A stretch of DNA of 64,000 nt from Flavobacterium sp. 83 (GTDB lineage: Bacteria; Bacteroidota; Bacteroidia; Flavobacteriales; Flavobacteriaceae). A program made the position numbers and the translations under genes. The stretch spans positions 1,984,001 to 2,048,000 of the forward strand of contig NZ_JQMS01000001.1 in assembly GCF_000744835.1 (NCBI RefSeq), given 5' to 3'. The notes under the pieces are model-generated. The model was given only the letters and a program-made list of their open reading frames with translations. It was not told the origin of the DNA and searched no databases. Each line of letters opens with the position of its first letter. Positions within the stretch are counted from its first letter, which is position 1. Of this stretch, positions 48,821 through 57,092 are shown one piece after another.

Positions 48821-49206
48821 AGGATGGTAAACTTTGATTTAAGAAATTTTGGTGAACTACTTTTAGAATCACCAACCCTAAGAATCGGAATGAATTTAAT
48901 TTTTGTAATTGATGATTCAAAAATTTCTTGCGTTATCATTGAAGTTTCGTAACCAACTCCACTTTTTCTATCTTCAGCTTTTATTTTATAATTTGGTGTT
49001 AGTATAATTAAGACTTTATCAGCATTTTCAATAGAACTTTCCATAAAATATGTCAAGTCTTTACCAGCACTAAGTTCAAACTGGTCTAAAATTACTTGTA
49101 TTCCAAACTTGTTCATTAAATCTTTGGCTAGACTTAAAACCCATTCTTGGTGTTCAGAATTATCCCAAGAATACGATATAAATACTTTTCTTCTATTTTC
49201 TGTCAT
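48817..49206 (-). CDS. N-terminal SEFIR domain piece
   Basis: A 129-residue frame carrying most of a SEFIR domain, the TIR relative found in bacterial defence (single-gene bSEFIR is a known NAD-depleting anti-phage system). Marks are KVFISYSWDNSEHQEWVLSLA, VILDQFELSAGKDL, ADKVLIILTPNYK and GVGYETSMI, with Glu87 as a possible catalytic acid. ATG at 49206 is chosen at the domain start; an open frame extends to 49290. The end is abnormal: the domain's last helix is in the next frame. Confidence 0.7.
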   Translation of the reverse strand: MTENRRKVFISYSWDNSEHQEWVLSLAKDLMNKFGIQVILDQFELSAGKDLTYFMESSIENADKVLIILTPNYKIKAEDRKSGVGYETSMITQEIFESSITKIKFIPILRVGDSKSSSPKFLKSKFTIL

Positions 49207-49369
49207 TTTTTGATTATAAATTGCCTTTAACTTGTATGTAGATTTGACGATTTCAGACTTATCGCCAATAAACCAGGTCGTTTTGTCCAATAAACATCAG
49301 CGTTTATTTATTTCCTTTTATATCTTTTTAAAAAGCAACTCATTTTATTCAGGTGCTTACGGGATAACA

Positions 49370-49693
49370 TCAAATTTCTTTAACTATCGAACTGAAATTT
49401 TTATGAAAGTTTACAAAAATAATTTCACAAAATCTACCAAAATAATAACCTTCAAAGTCCTTAACCTCTTCAGTTGTGTTTTTAAATTTTAGAACTTCTA
49501 CAGTTAATTGATTATTTTTAGTGTCAACTACCATTTTTATGACTCCTTTATCGCCCCACTGTTTGGTGTGCTTTATATACTTTACCCTATCTGATTCTTG
49601 AATCTTCCACGTTTTTAAATCTTCGTCTTCAATTGATTTCAAAATATCAGATTCTAATTTGCTCGGATTTGTAGTTTTAAAATGTAGTTTCAT
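49370..49693 (-). CDS. Small hypothetical protein
   Basis: A 107-residue soluble, charged protein with no recognised family. The sequence is mixed alpha/beta, with WKIQESDRVKYIKHTKQWGDKG as the densest motif and a C-terminal FGRFCEIIFVNFHKNF helix. It lies 163 bp upstream of the SEFIR gene in the same direction and may be part of the same accessory set, or a stand-alone gene. No signal peptide. Confidence 0.6.
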   Translation of the reverse strand: MKLHFKTTNPSKLESDILKSIEDEDLKTWKIQESDRVKYIKHTKQWGDKGVIKMVVDTKNNQLTVEVLKFKNTTEEVKDFEGYYFGRFCEIIFVNFHKNFSSIVKEI

Positions 49694-49925
49694 AAATAAG
49701 TTTTTTGTAAATTTATAGATAGATTATTTTAAGTTTTCCCAGATATTACCGCTAACTTGTTTGTAGAGATGATGTGATTACTATTATACATCCAATTTAA
49801 AATAAATTTTAATAAACATTATTTTTATCTATTTTCAAATATATAACTTTCTTCCGAAAATACTTATAAAAGCACATTAAGTTATCTTTTGTTTTCAAAA
49901 ATAAGTTCTTTTGCATCAGGGATTT

Positions 49926-49955
49926 TACGGTAAACCGTAAGCGCTGTTTTTTAAC
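49926..49955. repeat. Repeat downstream of the Abi gene
   Basis: TTACGGT-AA-ACCGTAA stem (from 49925) followed by GCGCTGTTTTTTAAC. A similar string, AAACCGTAAATGCTATC then TTTTTTAGCAC, lies at 51181-51208, so the Abi gene is bracketed by two related words in the same orientation. 49694-50093 holds no gene. Confidence 0.45.
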
Positions 49956-50047
49956 ATAATTTCTTAAACCTAGTAGCAGTATAAAGCCTTTGATAGCGTT
50001 AATTCTTTAAGTTGAAACTATTATAATACTATAAATAAAAATTGGTG

Positions 50048-50062
50048 CTCGTTGCAAACGAG
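50048..50062. repeat. CTCGTT-GCA-AACGAG stem-loop
   Basis: A perfect 6-bp stem with a 3-nt loop, 31 bp after the Abi gene's stop side; related to GCGTT-GCA-AACGC at 47179-47191. It may be part of a dispersed repeat. Confidence 0.4.
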
Positions 50063-50093
50063 TGTCAAATGGGGTGGTTTAATGAAATAATGA

Positions 50094-50993
50094 CTATTGC
50101 ACCCATATTGGTTGCGTTCGCCAATTTACAGGGAACCCCATTTTGTGTACCGGAACGTTTGGATATTCATTTACCAATTTGAAGAATTTGTCTTTTATGG
50201 AATTCCCCGGACTTATACAATCAATCGTATATAATGTAAGAGAAAGTAAAGAGAATAGTTTTGCTCTTTGATTTTCGTTCGGAATGTAGGTTATCGGTTG
50301 ATTTTTTAGGTTTTTAGGCCATGAATATTTTGTTGTAATATTATTATTCCATAATCTGGAATGATGTGCTATTACATTTCTGATTACTGTTGTCGCTTCA
50401 AGAAAACTAGAAAAATCTTTGTGTGAATTAAAACCAAATTCTATTGCAATCTTAGATTTTTCAGGTAATTGATGAGCCAAGTTTTTGTATAGCTTTGAAA
50501 GTGTGCCGAGCGATGCTACTTCTAAAGCCTTCCACGCTTCCGGAAGTTCGTTTTTATGATTTTTATTGTGTTCTAAAATAAACTGTTCTTTACTTCTGGA
50601 GATCTCTATATTTAAATGATCTGTAATTGATTTTTGTTTTGTTTTATCTGAAAAAATAGTATAATCTATATAGCATAACGGTCCATAAGAAAGCGAAAGC
50701 TGGTAAATTAATTTGGTTCTTAAAGCCACTTCAATTCTTTCTATTGTATCAAACATTAATAGTCTTAAATGTCTATCGAAATTGTATAAATTTATGACCT
50801 CTTCAAAGTAACTGTAGTCGTTAAATAGATGCTCTACTTTGTCAGATTGCATTTCCCACCAATATCCTTTTAGGCGATAATAACTAATGTTTTTCAGGAA
50901 ATGTGGTGCATTGGCTTCGTTACGGAATAGCATTCCTCTTTCTTTTAAGAGTGCAATTTGTTCCTCTACAGTTTTAGGTGCTTTGTTCGCCAT
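50094..50993 (-). CDS. Abi family protein (Abi_2, AbiD/AbiF-like, HEPN motif)
   Basis: A 299-residue abortive-infection protein. The Abi_2 hallmarks are HFLKNISYYRLKGYWWEM, YNFDRHLRLLMFDTIERIEVALRTK and the C-terminal Arg205-Asn-Val-Ile-Ala-His210 in VIRNVIAHHSRLWN, an R-x4-H HEPN motif. AbiD/AbiF-type proteins stop phage growth, probably by RNA cleavage, though some are half of toxin-antitoxin pairs. It stands alone, with a promoter whose -7 box lies in a 20-bp palindrome, a possible hairpin in its leader, and related repeats on both sides. Confidence 0.9.
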   Translation of the reverse strand: MANKAPKTVEEQIALLKERGMLFRNEANAPHFLKNISYYRLKGYWWEMQSDKVEHLFNDYSYFEEVINLYNFDRHLRLLMFDTIERIEVALRTKLIYQLSLSYGPLCYIDYTIFSDKTKQKSITDHLNIEISRSKEQFILEHNKNHKNELPEAWKALEVASLGTLSKLYKNLAHQLPEKSKIAIEFGFNSHKDFSSFLEATTVIRNVIAHHSRLWNNNITTKYSWPKNLKNQPITYIPNENQRAKLFSLLSLTLYTIDCISPGNSIKDKFFKLVNEYPNVPVHKMGFPVNWRTQPIWVQ

Positions 50994-51001
50994 ATTGGTA
51001 T

Positions 51002-51046
51002 AAAAAAAAAGACCAGAAGGCTGTTCTGACGGGAAGCGCTACTGGT
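51002..51046 (-). promoter_or_regulatory. Leader hairpin with T run before the Abi gene
   Basis: On the minus strand, ACCAG (51046-51042) and CTGGT (51016-51012) can pair around a long loop that has its own AGAA/TTCT stem, followed by nine T ending 9 bp before the Abi start. This is the shape of an intrinsic terminator inside a leader and could act as an attenuator. The stem is short, so the call is tentative. Confidence 0.35.
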
Positions 51047-51055
51047 ACGATTAGA

Positions 51056-51087
51056 ACAAATGTATATACATTTGTATTATTGTGCAA
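51056..51087 (-). promoter_or_regulatory. Abi gene promoter with a 20-bp palindromic operator
   Basis: Minus strand: TTG (51087-51085), 20-bp spacer, TACATTTG (51064-51057), a full consensus match. The -7 box lies in the perfect palindrome ACAAATGTATATACATTTGT (51056-51075), a likely repressor site. Confidence 0.6.
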
Positions 51088-51177
51088 ATTTTTTTAACAT
51101 TTATTAGGATTTGTCAACAATATCAAGGGTTTGTAATTTAACAAATGCTTGAATTATCAATGTAAATGAGATTTAAT

Positions 51178-51210
51178 GGGAAACCGTAAATGCTATCTTT
51201 TTTAGCACAA
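51178..51210. repeat. Repeat upstream of the Abi gene
   Basis: GGGAAACCGTAAATGCTATC followed by TTTTTTAGCACAA, related to the element at 49926-49955. It directly abuts hairpin repeat copy C. Confidence 0.4.
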
Positions 51211-51212
51211 AT

Positions 51213-51340
51213 GCCCTAGCCCTGATTACTTCACTTAACTTTTATTTTAATTGGAGTTCAGTGAACTTCGTTTGTAGCGGCATCCTTTTTCTGGCTTTTT
51301 TTGCCAGGAAAAGATATAGCGAATAGCAGTAAATAGCTCC
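51213..51340 (-). repeat. Intergenic hairpin repeat, copy C, with an internal insertion
   Basis: In the opposite orientation to copies A, B and D. It has TGCCCTAGCCCTGAT, then about 45 extra bases containing the palindrome AGTTCAGTGAACT (51255-51267), then GTAGCGGCATCC, the stem TTTTTCTGGC/GCCAGGAAAA (51286-51295, 51303-51312), ATATAGCGAATAGCAGT and AGCTCC. The extra block splits the right arm. Confidence 0.7.
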
Positions 51341-51367
51341 TGATTGCCACACAATTCATTCTTCATT

Positions 51368-51395
51368 GTTCGCAATGACAATCTCAATTGCGAAC
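51368..51395. repeat. Stem-loop GTTCGCAAT/ATTGCGAAC
   Basis: Perfect 9-bp arms with a 10-nt loop, directly upstream of the prfA -33 element. Confidence 0.55.
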
Positions 51396-51396
51396 C

Positions 51397-51427
51397 TTGC
51401 AAACTGAATACTTTTTTCGTATTTTTG
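51397..51427 (+). promoter_or_regulatory. prfA promoter
   Basis: TTG (51397-51399), 20-bp spacer, TATTTTTG (51420-51427), 25 bp before the prfA ATG: a full consensus match. Confidence 0.65.
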
Positions 51428-51451
51428 CACTCCAATAAAAGGACTAAGAAA

Positions 51452-52528
51452 ATGTTAGATAGACTTCAAATAGTAAAACAACGTTTCGATGAGATTTCGG
51501 ATTTGATTATTCAGCCGGATGTGATCTCGGATCAGAAGCGTTATGTGCAATTGAATCAAGAGTACAAAAGTTTAAAAGCTTTGGCTGAAAAGCGCGATGA
51601 ATACGTGCTGATTATGGCAAATATTGAAGAAGCAAACGAAATAATAGCCGATAACAGTGATGCGGATATGACCGAAATGGCCAAGATGCAACTGGAAGAA
51701 GCAAAGGAAAGATTACCGGAACTGGAGGATGAAATCAAATTTATGTTGATTCCTAAAGATCCCGAAGATGCTAAAAATGTTATGGTGGAGATTCGAGCCG
51801 GAACGGGTGGGGATGAAGCGAGTATTTTTGCAGGGGATTTATTCCGTATGTACACGAAATATTGTGAGAACCGCGGTTGGAGAACATCTGTTGTGGATAT
51901 GAATGAAGGAACTTCGGGTGGATTTAAAGAGGTGATTTTTGAAGTTACCGGTGAGGATGTTTACGGAACCTTGAAGTTTGAAGCGGGAGTTCACCGCGTG
52001 CAACGTGTACCGCAAACAGAAACGCAAGGACGTGTTCATACATCAGCAGCGACTGTTATGGTATTGCCTGAAGCAGAGGAATTTGATGTACAAATTGATA
52101 TGAATGATGTACGTGTGGATTTCTTTTGTTCTTCAGGACCTGGTGGACAATCAGTAAATACAACCAAATCAGCGGTTCGTTTGACACATATTCCAACTGG
52201 ATTAGTGGCACAATGTCAAGATCAAAAATCACAACATAAGAATAAAGATAAAGCTTTTGGCGTATTGCGTTCTCGTTTATACGAACAAGAATTAGCCAAA
52301 AAACAAGCCGAAGATGCGACTACACGTACATCTCAAGTCAGTTCAGGTGACCGTTCTGCAAAAATTCGTACTTACAATTACGCACAAGGTCGTGTAACAG
52401 ATCACCGTGTAGGATTGACGTTGTATGATTTGGGAAATATCATGAATGGTGATATCCAGAAAATTGTTGACGAGTTAGCTTTGGTTAACAACATGGAGAA
52501 ATTGAAAGAAGCAAGCGAGGTTTTCTAA
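51452..52528 (+). CDS. prfA: Peptide chain release factor 1
   Basis: A 358-residue RF1, which reads UAA and UAG and triggers peptide release. The GGQ motif is in [14 protein letters not shown], and the codon-recognition P-x-T (PQT, in [15 protein letters not shown]) is that of RF1 and not the SPF of RF2. A helical domain 1 precedes it, and the C-terminal part has [20 protein letters not shown]. Length is usual. ATG at 51452 matches the family start; the frame upstream to 51344 is intergenic repeat. Confidence 0.96.
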   Translation: MLDRLQIVKQRFDEISDLIIQPDVISDQKRYVQLNQEYKSLKALAEKRDEYVLIMANIEEANEIIADNSDADMTEMAKMQLEEAKERLPELEDEIKFMLIPKDPEDAKNVMVEIRAGTGGDEASIFAGDLFRMYTKYCENRGWRTSVVDMNEGTSGGFKEVIFEVTGEDVYGTLKFEAGVHRVQRVPQTETQGRVHTSAATVMVLPEAEEFDVQIDMNDVRVDFFCSSGPGGQSVNTTKSAVRLTHIPTGLVAQCQDQKSQHKNKDKAFGVLRSRLYEQELAKKQAEDATTRTSQVSSGDRSAKIRTYNYAQGRVTDHRVGLTLYDLGNIMNGDIQKIVDELALVNNMEKLKEASEVF

Positions 52529-52553
52529 GAAAACAAAGCAAAGACTATAGCTT

Positions 52554-52591
52554 AAAAGCCATACTAAAATGAGTTTAGTATGGCTTTTTTT
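52554..52591 (+). terminator. Terminator of prfA
   Basis: Stem AAAAGCCATACTAAA/TTTAGTATGGCTTTT followed by T, 25 bp after the stop. Confidence 0.88.
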
Positions 52592-52722
52592 TGTATAATG
52601 TTACGTTTATATTACCTAAACTATAGGAAAAGGTTTCCTAAATTTTCTTAAAATTGCTTTGTAAAAATTGTTATTTTTGCTGGAATTATGGAATGAATAG
52701 ATAATGTTTAAATTTAATTAAA

Positions 52723-54057
52723 ATGAAAAAAACAGTTTTAGTAATTGCTTTTTTGGCAAGTTTAGCAACAGCAAAAGCACAATCTTATTTGGGGTATTAT
52801 CATGACAATTATGCGGGTGTACAAGGAGTTTTATTTAATCCGGCATCTATAGTTGATTCGCATTTTAAAACAGATGTTAATTTACTGTCATTTAGTTCTT
52901 CTATAAGTAACGATATGTATGGTGTGAAATTATTTGATGCTTTAAAAAACGGTTATGATTTTGATACTCAGTCAAAAAAATCATTTACTAATGCGAACAA
53001 AGTAAATATGAATGTGGATGTAATGGGACCTTCATTTATGTTCAATATTACTCCAAAACAGTCTTTGGCTATTTTTACAAGAGCAAGATCGATTGTTAAT
53101 ATTATAGATATCAATGGTAATCTTGTTAATGAACTGTCTAAGGACAATAAAAATAATTTTGATTATAGTTTAGGAAGTCCTAATGCAGTTGGAAATTCAT
53201 GGGGAGAGGTAGGAATAGCTTATGCGGCTGTTTTATATCAAAGTGGGGAACATTTTTTGAAAGGTGGTATTACTGCAAAATATTTACAAGGAGTTGCTAA
53301 TTATCACTTTCAAGGGAATAGTATACAATTGAAATATGAGGAAAATACATTATTTCCTAATCAGAGTCAATATATAAGTTCTGGGACTGCAATTTATGGT
53401 ACTAGCCAAGATTTTGCAACAAATTCAAAAATAGACATTGATTCTAAATCTAATGGTTTTGGTATTGATTTAGGGCTAGTTTACGAGTGGAGGCCGGATT
53501 ATAATGCTTCCGTAAAAGATAATAATGATTTAAATAAATATAAATTTCGTTTTGGATTAGCGCTTACGGATCTTGGTTCTATGAAATATGACAAAGGGAT
53601 GCGTAATAATTATAATTTAAATAATAGAATTACTCAAGATGATTTTGATAACGCAGATAATTTAGATCAGTTTTTAAAAGATAATTATAGTGCTACAGTG
53701 GTGAATAGTGCCATAAAATCAAAATTACCTACAGCCGTTCATGCTGATGTTGATTGGAATATTCACAACAAGTTTTATGCAAACTTAAATGGAGATTTTA
53801 GTGTTGTTTCTAAAGTAAAATTAAATCAAAGTAGTATTGCTAATCGAGTGAGTTTGACTCCTCGTTATGAGTCTAAATGGTTTAGTTTCTTTATGCCTAT
53901 TTCTTATATGGATGTCAATAAACAAACTCAGGTAGGTGTTGGTTTGCGTACAGGAGTATTTTTTATTGGTTCAGGTTCTATTTTGTCTAATGTGGTTTCA
54001 AGTGATTCAAGAGCTACAGATTTTTATTTAGGGTTTAAAATTCCTGTATATAAATAG
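52723..54057 (+). CDS. DUF5723 family outer-membrane beta-barrel protein
   Basis: A 444-residue protein with a signal peptide (1-19, ATAKAQ) and beta-rich barrel-like sequence ending in YLGFKIPVYK. The start YLGYYHDNYAGVQGVLFNPASI is that of DUF5723, related to PorV/FadL-like outer-membrane proteins of Bacteroidota. In relatives an OmpA-like domain may follow, but it is absent here. Function unknown; probably embedded in the outer membrane. Single gene between two terminators. Confidence 0.85.
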   Translation: MKKTVLVIAFLASLATAKAQSYLGYYHDNYAGVQGVLFNPASIVDSHFKTDVNLLSFSSSISNDMYGVKLFDALKNGYDFDTQSKKSFTNANKVNMNVDVMGPSFMFNITPKQSLAIFTRARSIVNIIDINGNLVNELSKDNKNNFDYSLGSPNAVGNSWGEVGIAYAAVLYQSGEHFLKGGITAKYLQGVANYHFQGNSIQLKYEENTLFPNQSQYISSGTAIYGTSQDFATNSKIDIDSKSNGFGIDLGLVYEWRPDYNASVKDNNDLNKYKFRFGLALTDLGSMKYDKGMRNNYNLNNRITQDDFDNADNLDQFLKDNYSATVVNSAIKSKLPTAVHADVDWNIHNKFYANLNGDFSVVSKVKLNQSSIANRVSLTPRYESKWFSFFMPISYMDVNKQTQVGVGLRTGVFFIGSGSILSNVVSSDSRATDFYLGFKIPVYK

Positions 54058-54233
54058 CAAAAGGCACCCTACAGCTGGTGATAAGATTTTAGATAAAGAG
54101 GAAAAACACGGTATAACGAGACGAATTCATACTAATATAACAGTACAAGTTGGTGCTCAAAACTGAAATGTAGAAATCATAATAGTTCAATAAATTTTCA
54201 AAAACGCTTCTAAAGAAATGTTTTTATTTTATA

Positions 54234-54280
54234 AATAATCGCTTTTGTTATTTCAAAAATAATGAAAGCGATTATTTTTT
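54234..54280 (+). terminator. Terminator before pyrF
   Basis: Perfect 12-bp arms AATAATCGCTTT/AAAGCGATTATT with a 19-nt loop and a T run. It is 177 bp after the DUF5723 stop; 54058-54233 shows nothing else. Confidence 0.7.
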
Positions 54281-54281
54281 A

Positions 54282-54289
54282 TAAATTTG
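54282..54289 (+). promoter_or_regulatory. -7 element of the pyrF promoter
   Basis: TAAATTTG fits TAnnTTTG exactly, 54 bp before the pyrF ATG, right after the preceding terminator. Confidence 0.45.
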
Positions 54290-54343
54290 CAGAAAAGATG
54301 GTAAATCTAATCGTCTTAAAAAATACTTCATCATTTCATACTA

Positions 54344-55171
54344 ATGACAACAGAACAACTAATAGACCAAATTAAAATTAAAAAATCTTTTTTAGCAGTA
54401 GGACTAGATGTCGATTTAAATAAAATCCCACAGCACTTATTAAAACTGGAAGATCCCATTTTTGAATTCAATAAGGCGATAATCGATGCAACTCATGATT
54501 TAGCCGTGGCTTACAAACCAAATACTGCTTTTTACGAAGCATACGGAATAAAAGGTTGGATGTCGTTGCAGAAAACAATCAATTACATCAACGAAAACTA
54601 TCCGGATATCTTCACCATCGCCGATGCAAAAAGAGGAGATATTGGGAATACATCTTCGATGTATGCCAAAGCTTTTTTTGAAGATTTGAATTTCGATAGC
54701 GTTACCGTTGCTCCTTATATGGGGAAAGATTCAGTGGAGCCATTTTTAGCGTTTGAAAATAAACATACTATTATGCTAGCTTTGACTTCGAATGAAGGTG
54801 CGTTCGATTTTCAGACATTGAATGTAGACGGAAAAGAATTGTACAAACAAGTATTGGAAACGTCTAAATTCTGGAAAAATAGTGAAAATTTGATGTATGT
54901 AGTTGGTGCCACCAAAGCCGAATATTTTACTGAAATTCGTAAAATTGTTCCTGATAGTTTCTTATTGGTTCCTGGAGTAGGAGCACAAGGCGGAAGTTTG
55001 TCTGAAGTTTGCAAATACGGTATGAACGACACTGTTGGATTATTGATTAATTCTTCAAGAGCCATTATTTATGCTTCAAACGGAACTGATTTTGTTGAAA
55101 AAGCAAGAGCCGAAGCGTTAAGTATGCAACAAGAAATGGAAGCAATTATTAGTTTGAAGTTTGAATTTTAA
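54344..55171 (+). CDS. pyrF: Orotidine-5'-phosphate decarboxylase (type 2)
   Basis: A 275-residue TIM-barrel enzyme that makes UMP from OMP, the last step of pyrimidine synthesis. The catalytic block is [19 protein letters not shown] with the D-x-K-x-x-D tetrad part, and the substrate-binding [11 protein letters not shown] and SSRAIIYAS loops follow. Length and motif layout are of the longer type 2 form. Followed 48 bp later by the periplasmic-binding-like gene in the same direction. Confidence 0.96.
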   Translation: MTTEQLIDQIKIKKSFLAVGLDVDLNKIPQHLLKLEDPIFEFNKAIIDATHDLAVAYKPNTAFYEAYGIKGWMSLQKTINYINENYPDIFTIADAKRGDIGNTSSMYAKAFFEDLNFDSVTVAPYMGKDSVEPFLAFENKHTIMLALTSNEGAFDFQTLNVDGKELYKQVLETSKFWKNSENLMYVVGATKAEYFTEIRKIVPDSFLLVPGVGAQGGSLSEVCKYGMNDTVGLLINSSRAIIYASNGTDFVEKARAEALSMQQEMEAIISLKFEF

Positions 55172-55219
55172 AGTTTTAGGTTACTCCGCTTTGAACGTTT
55201 TAAACTTTAAACAAAAAAA

Positions 55220-56026
55220 ATGAAAACTCTTACTGATCAACTCGGGACTTCCCATTCTTTTGAAACATCACCTAAACGTATTATTTCGTTAGTTCCTTCA
55301 CAAACGGAATTATTGTATGATTTAGGCTTGGAAGACCGAATTGTTGGGATTACTAAATTCTGTGTGCATCCGTATCATTTTAAAGCAACCAAGAAAATAG
55401 TTGGCGGTACCAAAAAAGTGCATTTTGAGAAAATCAGATTGTTAAAACCGGATATTATCATTTGTAATAAAGAGGAAAATACGCAAGAAATTGTTGATGA
55501 ACTTCGTAAAATTTGTCCGGTTTGGGTGACGGACATCATCACGATTGAAGATAATTTTCAAATGATAACTAATTTTGGGCAGCTTTTCAATTGCAGAATT
55601 GAGGCCCAGAAATGGAACGACAAATTGGCTTTTGCCTTGAGCGATTTTAAAAATTTCATCCAAGATAAGCCCGTTAAAAAAGCAGCCTATTTTATTTGGA
55701 AAAACCCTTTTATGGTTGCTGGTTCGAATAATTTCATCAATGAATTACTAAAATTGAACCACTTTCAGAATATCTACGATAAAAATCCCGAGACTTTGGG
55801 GCGTTATCCAGAAATCGAACTCAAAAAAATGCGTTTGGAAGGTGATCCGGATTTGGTTTTTCTATCCTCAGAACCCTATCCTTTCCAGGAAGAAGATGCT
55901 TTTGAAATAGGACGTTTTACGCATCATGCAAAAACTATTTTTGTGGATGGTGAAATGTTTTCTTGGTATGGAAGTCGCTTGCTAAAAGCGTTTGATTATT
56001 TTAAAAAAATACATCAAAAATTATAG
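55220..56026 (+). CDS. Helical-backbone metal receptor family (BtuF/FecB-like) protein, no signal peptide
   Basis: A 268-residue protein of the class III substrate-binding fold: PKRIISLVPSQTELLYDLG, IVGITKFCVHP, LLKPDIIICNKEEN and HHAKTIFVDGEMFSWYGSRL. Related BtuF binds vitamin B12 and FecB-type proteins bind siderophores in the periplasm. Here no signal peptide or lipobox exists, so it is predicted cytoplasmic, and no ABC permease is nearby. It may have a different ligand-binding or chaperone role. It ends 3-6 bp into a small gene on the other strand. Confidence 0.8.
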   Translation: MKTLTDQLGTSHSFETSPKRIISLVPSQTELLYDLGLEDRIVGITKFCVHPYHFKATKKIVGGTKKVHFEKIRLLKPDIIICNKEENTQEIVDELRKICPVWVTDIITIEDNFQMITNFGQLFNCRIEAQKWNDKLAFALSDFKNFIQDKPVKKAAYFIWKNPFMVAGSNNFINELLKLNHFQNIYDKNPETLGRYPEIELKKMRLEGDPDLVFLSSEPYPFQEEDAFEIGRFTHHAKTIFVDGEMFSWYGSRLLKAFDYFKKIHQKL

Positions 56027-56170
56027 CTCACATTCTTCCAAAACTAATTCTTCTATAGCAACAGTAGGTTTTTGGGTGTTTTTTTGGGTTTCGAAATTTT
56101 TTTCGGCAAGTATTTGATATTCTCTTTTAAGCTTTTCTATTTCACTTTTCTCTTTCAACAATCCAATCAT
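56021..56170 (-). CDS. 49-residue Lacal_2735-like small protein
   Basis: A short frame below usual gene-finder limits: MIGLLKEKSEIEKLKREYQI, then a Lys/Thr/Gln-rich linker and an acidic end IEELVLEECEL. The first 20 residues resemble the start of the Flavobacteria small-protein family Lacal_2735 (MFGLFKKKSEIEKL). The stop overlaps the 3' end of the preceding convergent gene by 6 bp. A coiled-coil-like N-terminus is predicted. Function unknown; presence of an exact family start makes chance unlikely. Confidence 0.6.
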   Translation of the reverse strand: MIGLLKEKSEIEKLKREYQILAEKNFETQKNTQKPTVAIEELVLEECEL

Positions 56171-56278
56171 CGGTGTAAATTTTTTGCAAATTTACGTTTT
56201 ACAATTGTTAAATTAGTATTATTTTTTGTTAAGATTGAGATTTAAAATTAAAGTTCTATTTTTACAAAAAATAAAGAC

Positions 56279-57064
56279 GTGATTAATTATACCATTTACG
56301 AAAATAAAAATACCAATCAATGGGTAACTTTTGTGCATGGTGCTGGCGGAAGTTCTTCTATTTGGTTCAAACAAATACGCGATTTCAAAAAGCAGTATAA
56401 TATATTGTTATTGGATTTACGTGGTCACGGGGAATCAAAACCGACCTTAAAAACGGCTTTCAAACAGCACTATACTTTTTCGGCTTTGGCCAATGATATT
56501 CTGGAAGTCTTAGACTTTCTTAAAATAAAAAAATCACATTTTGTTGGGATTTCATTGGGTACCATACTCATCAGACAATTAGCAGAAATGTATCCGGAAC
56601 GGGTTCAAAGCATGATTCTTGGAGGTGCGATATTGAAAATGAATTTCCGTTCTCAAGTATTGATGCGTTTGGGGAATATGTTTAAGTATGTATTGCCTTA
56701 TTTGGTTTTATATCAATTTTTTGCCTTTGTCATTATGCCTAAAAAAAGTCACAAGCAATCGCGTGTGCTTTTTATAAACGAGGCCAAAAAATTATACCAG
56801 AAAGAATTTATTAAATGGTTTAAGCTCACTGCCGAAATTAATCCGGTTCTCAAATGGTTTCGTCAGGTCGAATTGAATATTCCTACGCTTTATGTTATGG
56901 GGGAAGAGGATTATATGTTTTTACCGTCTGTTCGTAAAGTTGTAGAGAACCATTATAAATCGTCAAAACTTTTTGTGATAAAGAAATGTGGACATGTAGT
57001 AAATGTGGAGCAGCCTAATGCTTTCAATGATGCTGTACTTTCTTTTATAAATACAGCTAAATAA
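56279..57064 (+). CDS. Alpha/beta hydrolase
   Basis: A 261-residue alpha/beta-hydrolase. The oxyanion HGAGGSSSIW, the nucleophile elbow FVGISLGT (Ser), the acid Asp in GEEDYMFLP and the catalytic His in CGHVVNVEQP are all seen. A cap-like hydrophobic insertion (about 130-165) sits between strands. It could be an esterase, lipase or haloperoxidase-like enzyme; substrate unknown. Translation begins with GTG at 56279 because no ATG fits. Single gene. Confidence 0.85.
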   Translation: MINYTIYENKNTNQWVTFVHGAGGSSSIWFKQIRDFKKQYNILLLDLRGHGESKPTLKTAFKQHYTFSALANDILEVLDFLKIKKSHFVGISLGTILIRQLAEMYPERVQSMILGGAILKMNFRSQVLMRLGNMFKYVLPYLVLYQFFAFVIMPKKSHKQSRVLFINEAKKLYQKEFIKWFKLTAEINPVLKWFRQVELNIPTLYVMGEEDYMFLPSVRKVVENHYKSSKLFVIKKCGHVVNVEQPNAFNDAVLSFINTAK

Positions 57065-57068
57065 AAAA

Positions 57069-57092
57069 TGCCTGCATTTAAAAATGCAGGCA
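57069..57092 (+). terminator. Terminator of the hydrolase gene
   Basis: Stem TGCCTGCATTT/AAATGCAGGCA with a tiny loop, 5 bp after the stop; the tail is only partly T-rich. In 57093-57418 a TTGATTCTG/CAGAATCAA stem-loop (57246-57266) is the only clear structure. Confidence 0.65.

Larger units (their letters stand above)
48116..49206 (-). pseudogene. SEFIR-domain gene interrupted by a frameshift and an in-frame stop
   Basis: This spans two frames that together read as one SEFIR-domain protein. The first part (48817-49206) ends within the domain at SPKFLKSKFTIL; the next frame picks up the expected continuation, IDDDFYVNKLYELSRIIYDKPIIEKPTLG. A loss of one base near 48819-48822 explains it and creates an ATGA overlap. 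After the second frame's TAA (48184-48182) the reading continues in frame for 21 codons, TGYNKDFSSFLELIRKRLKQ and one more Lys, to a stop at 48118-48116. The gene is either dying, phase-variable, or expressed as two pieces. Confidence 0.65.

Noticed and set aside
49232..49492. Plus-strand frame opposite the accessory genes
   Set aside because: It is antisense to the 107-residue gene and has no coding-like features.
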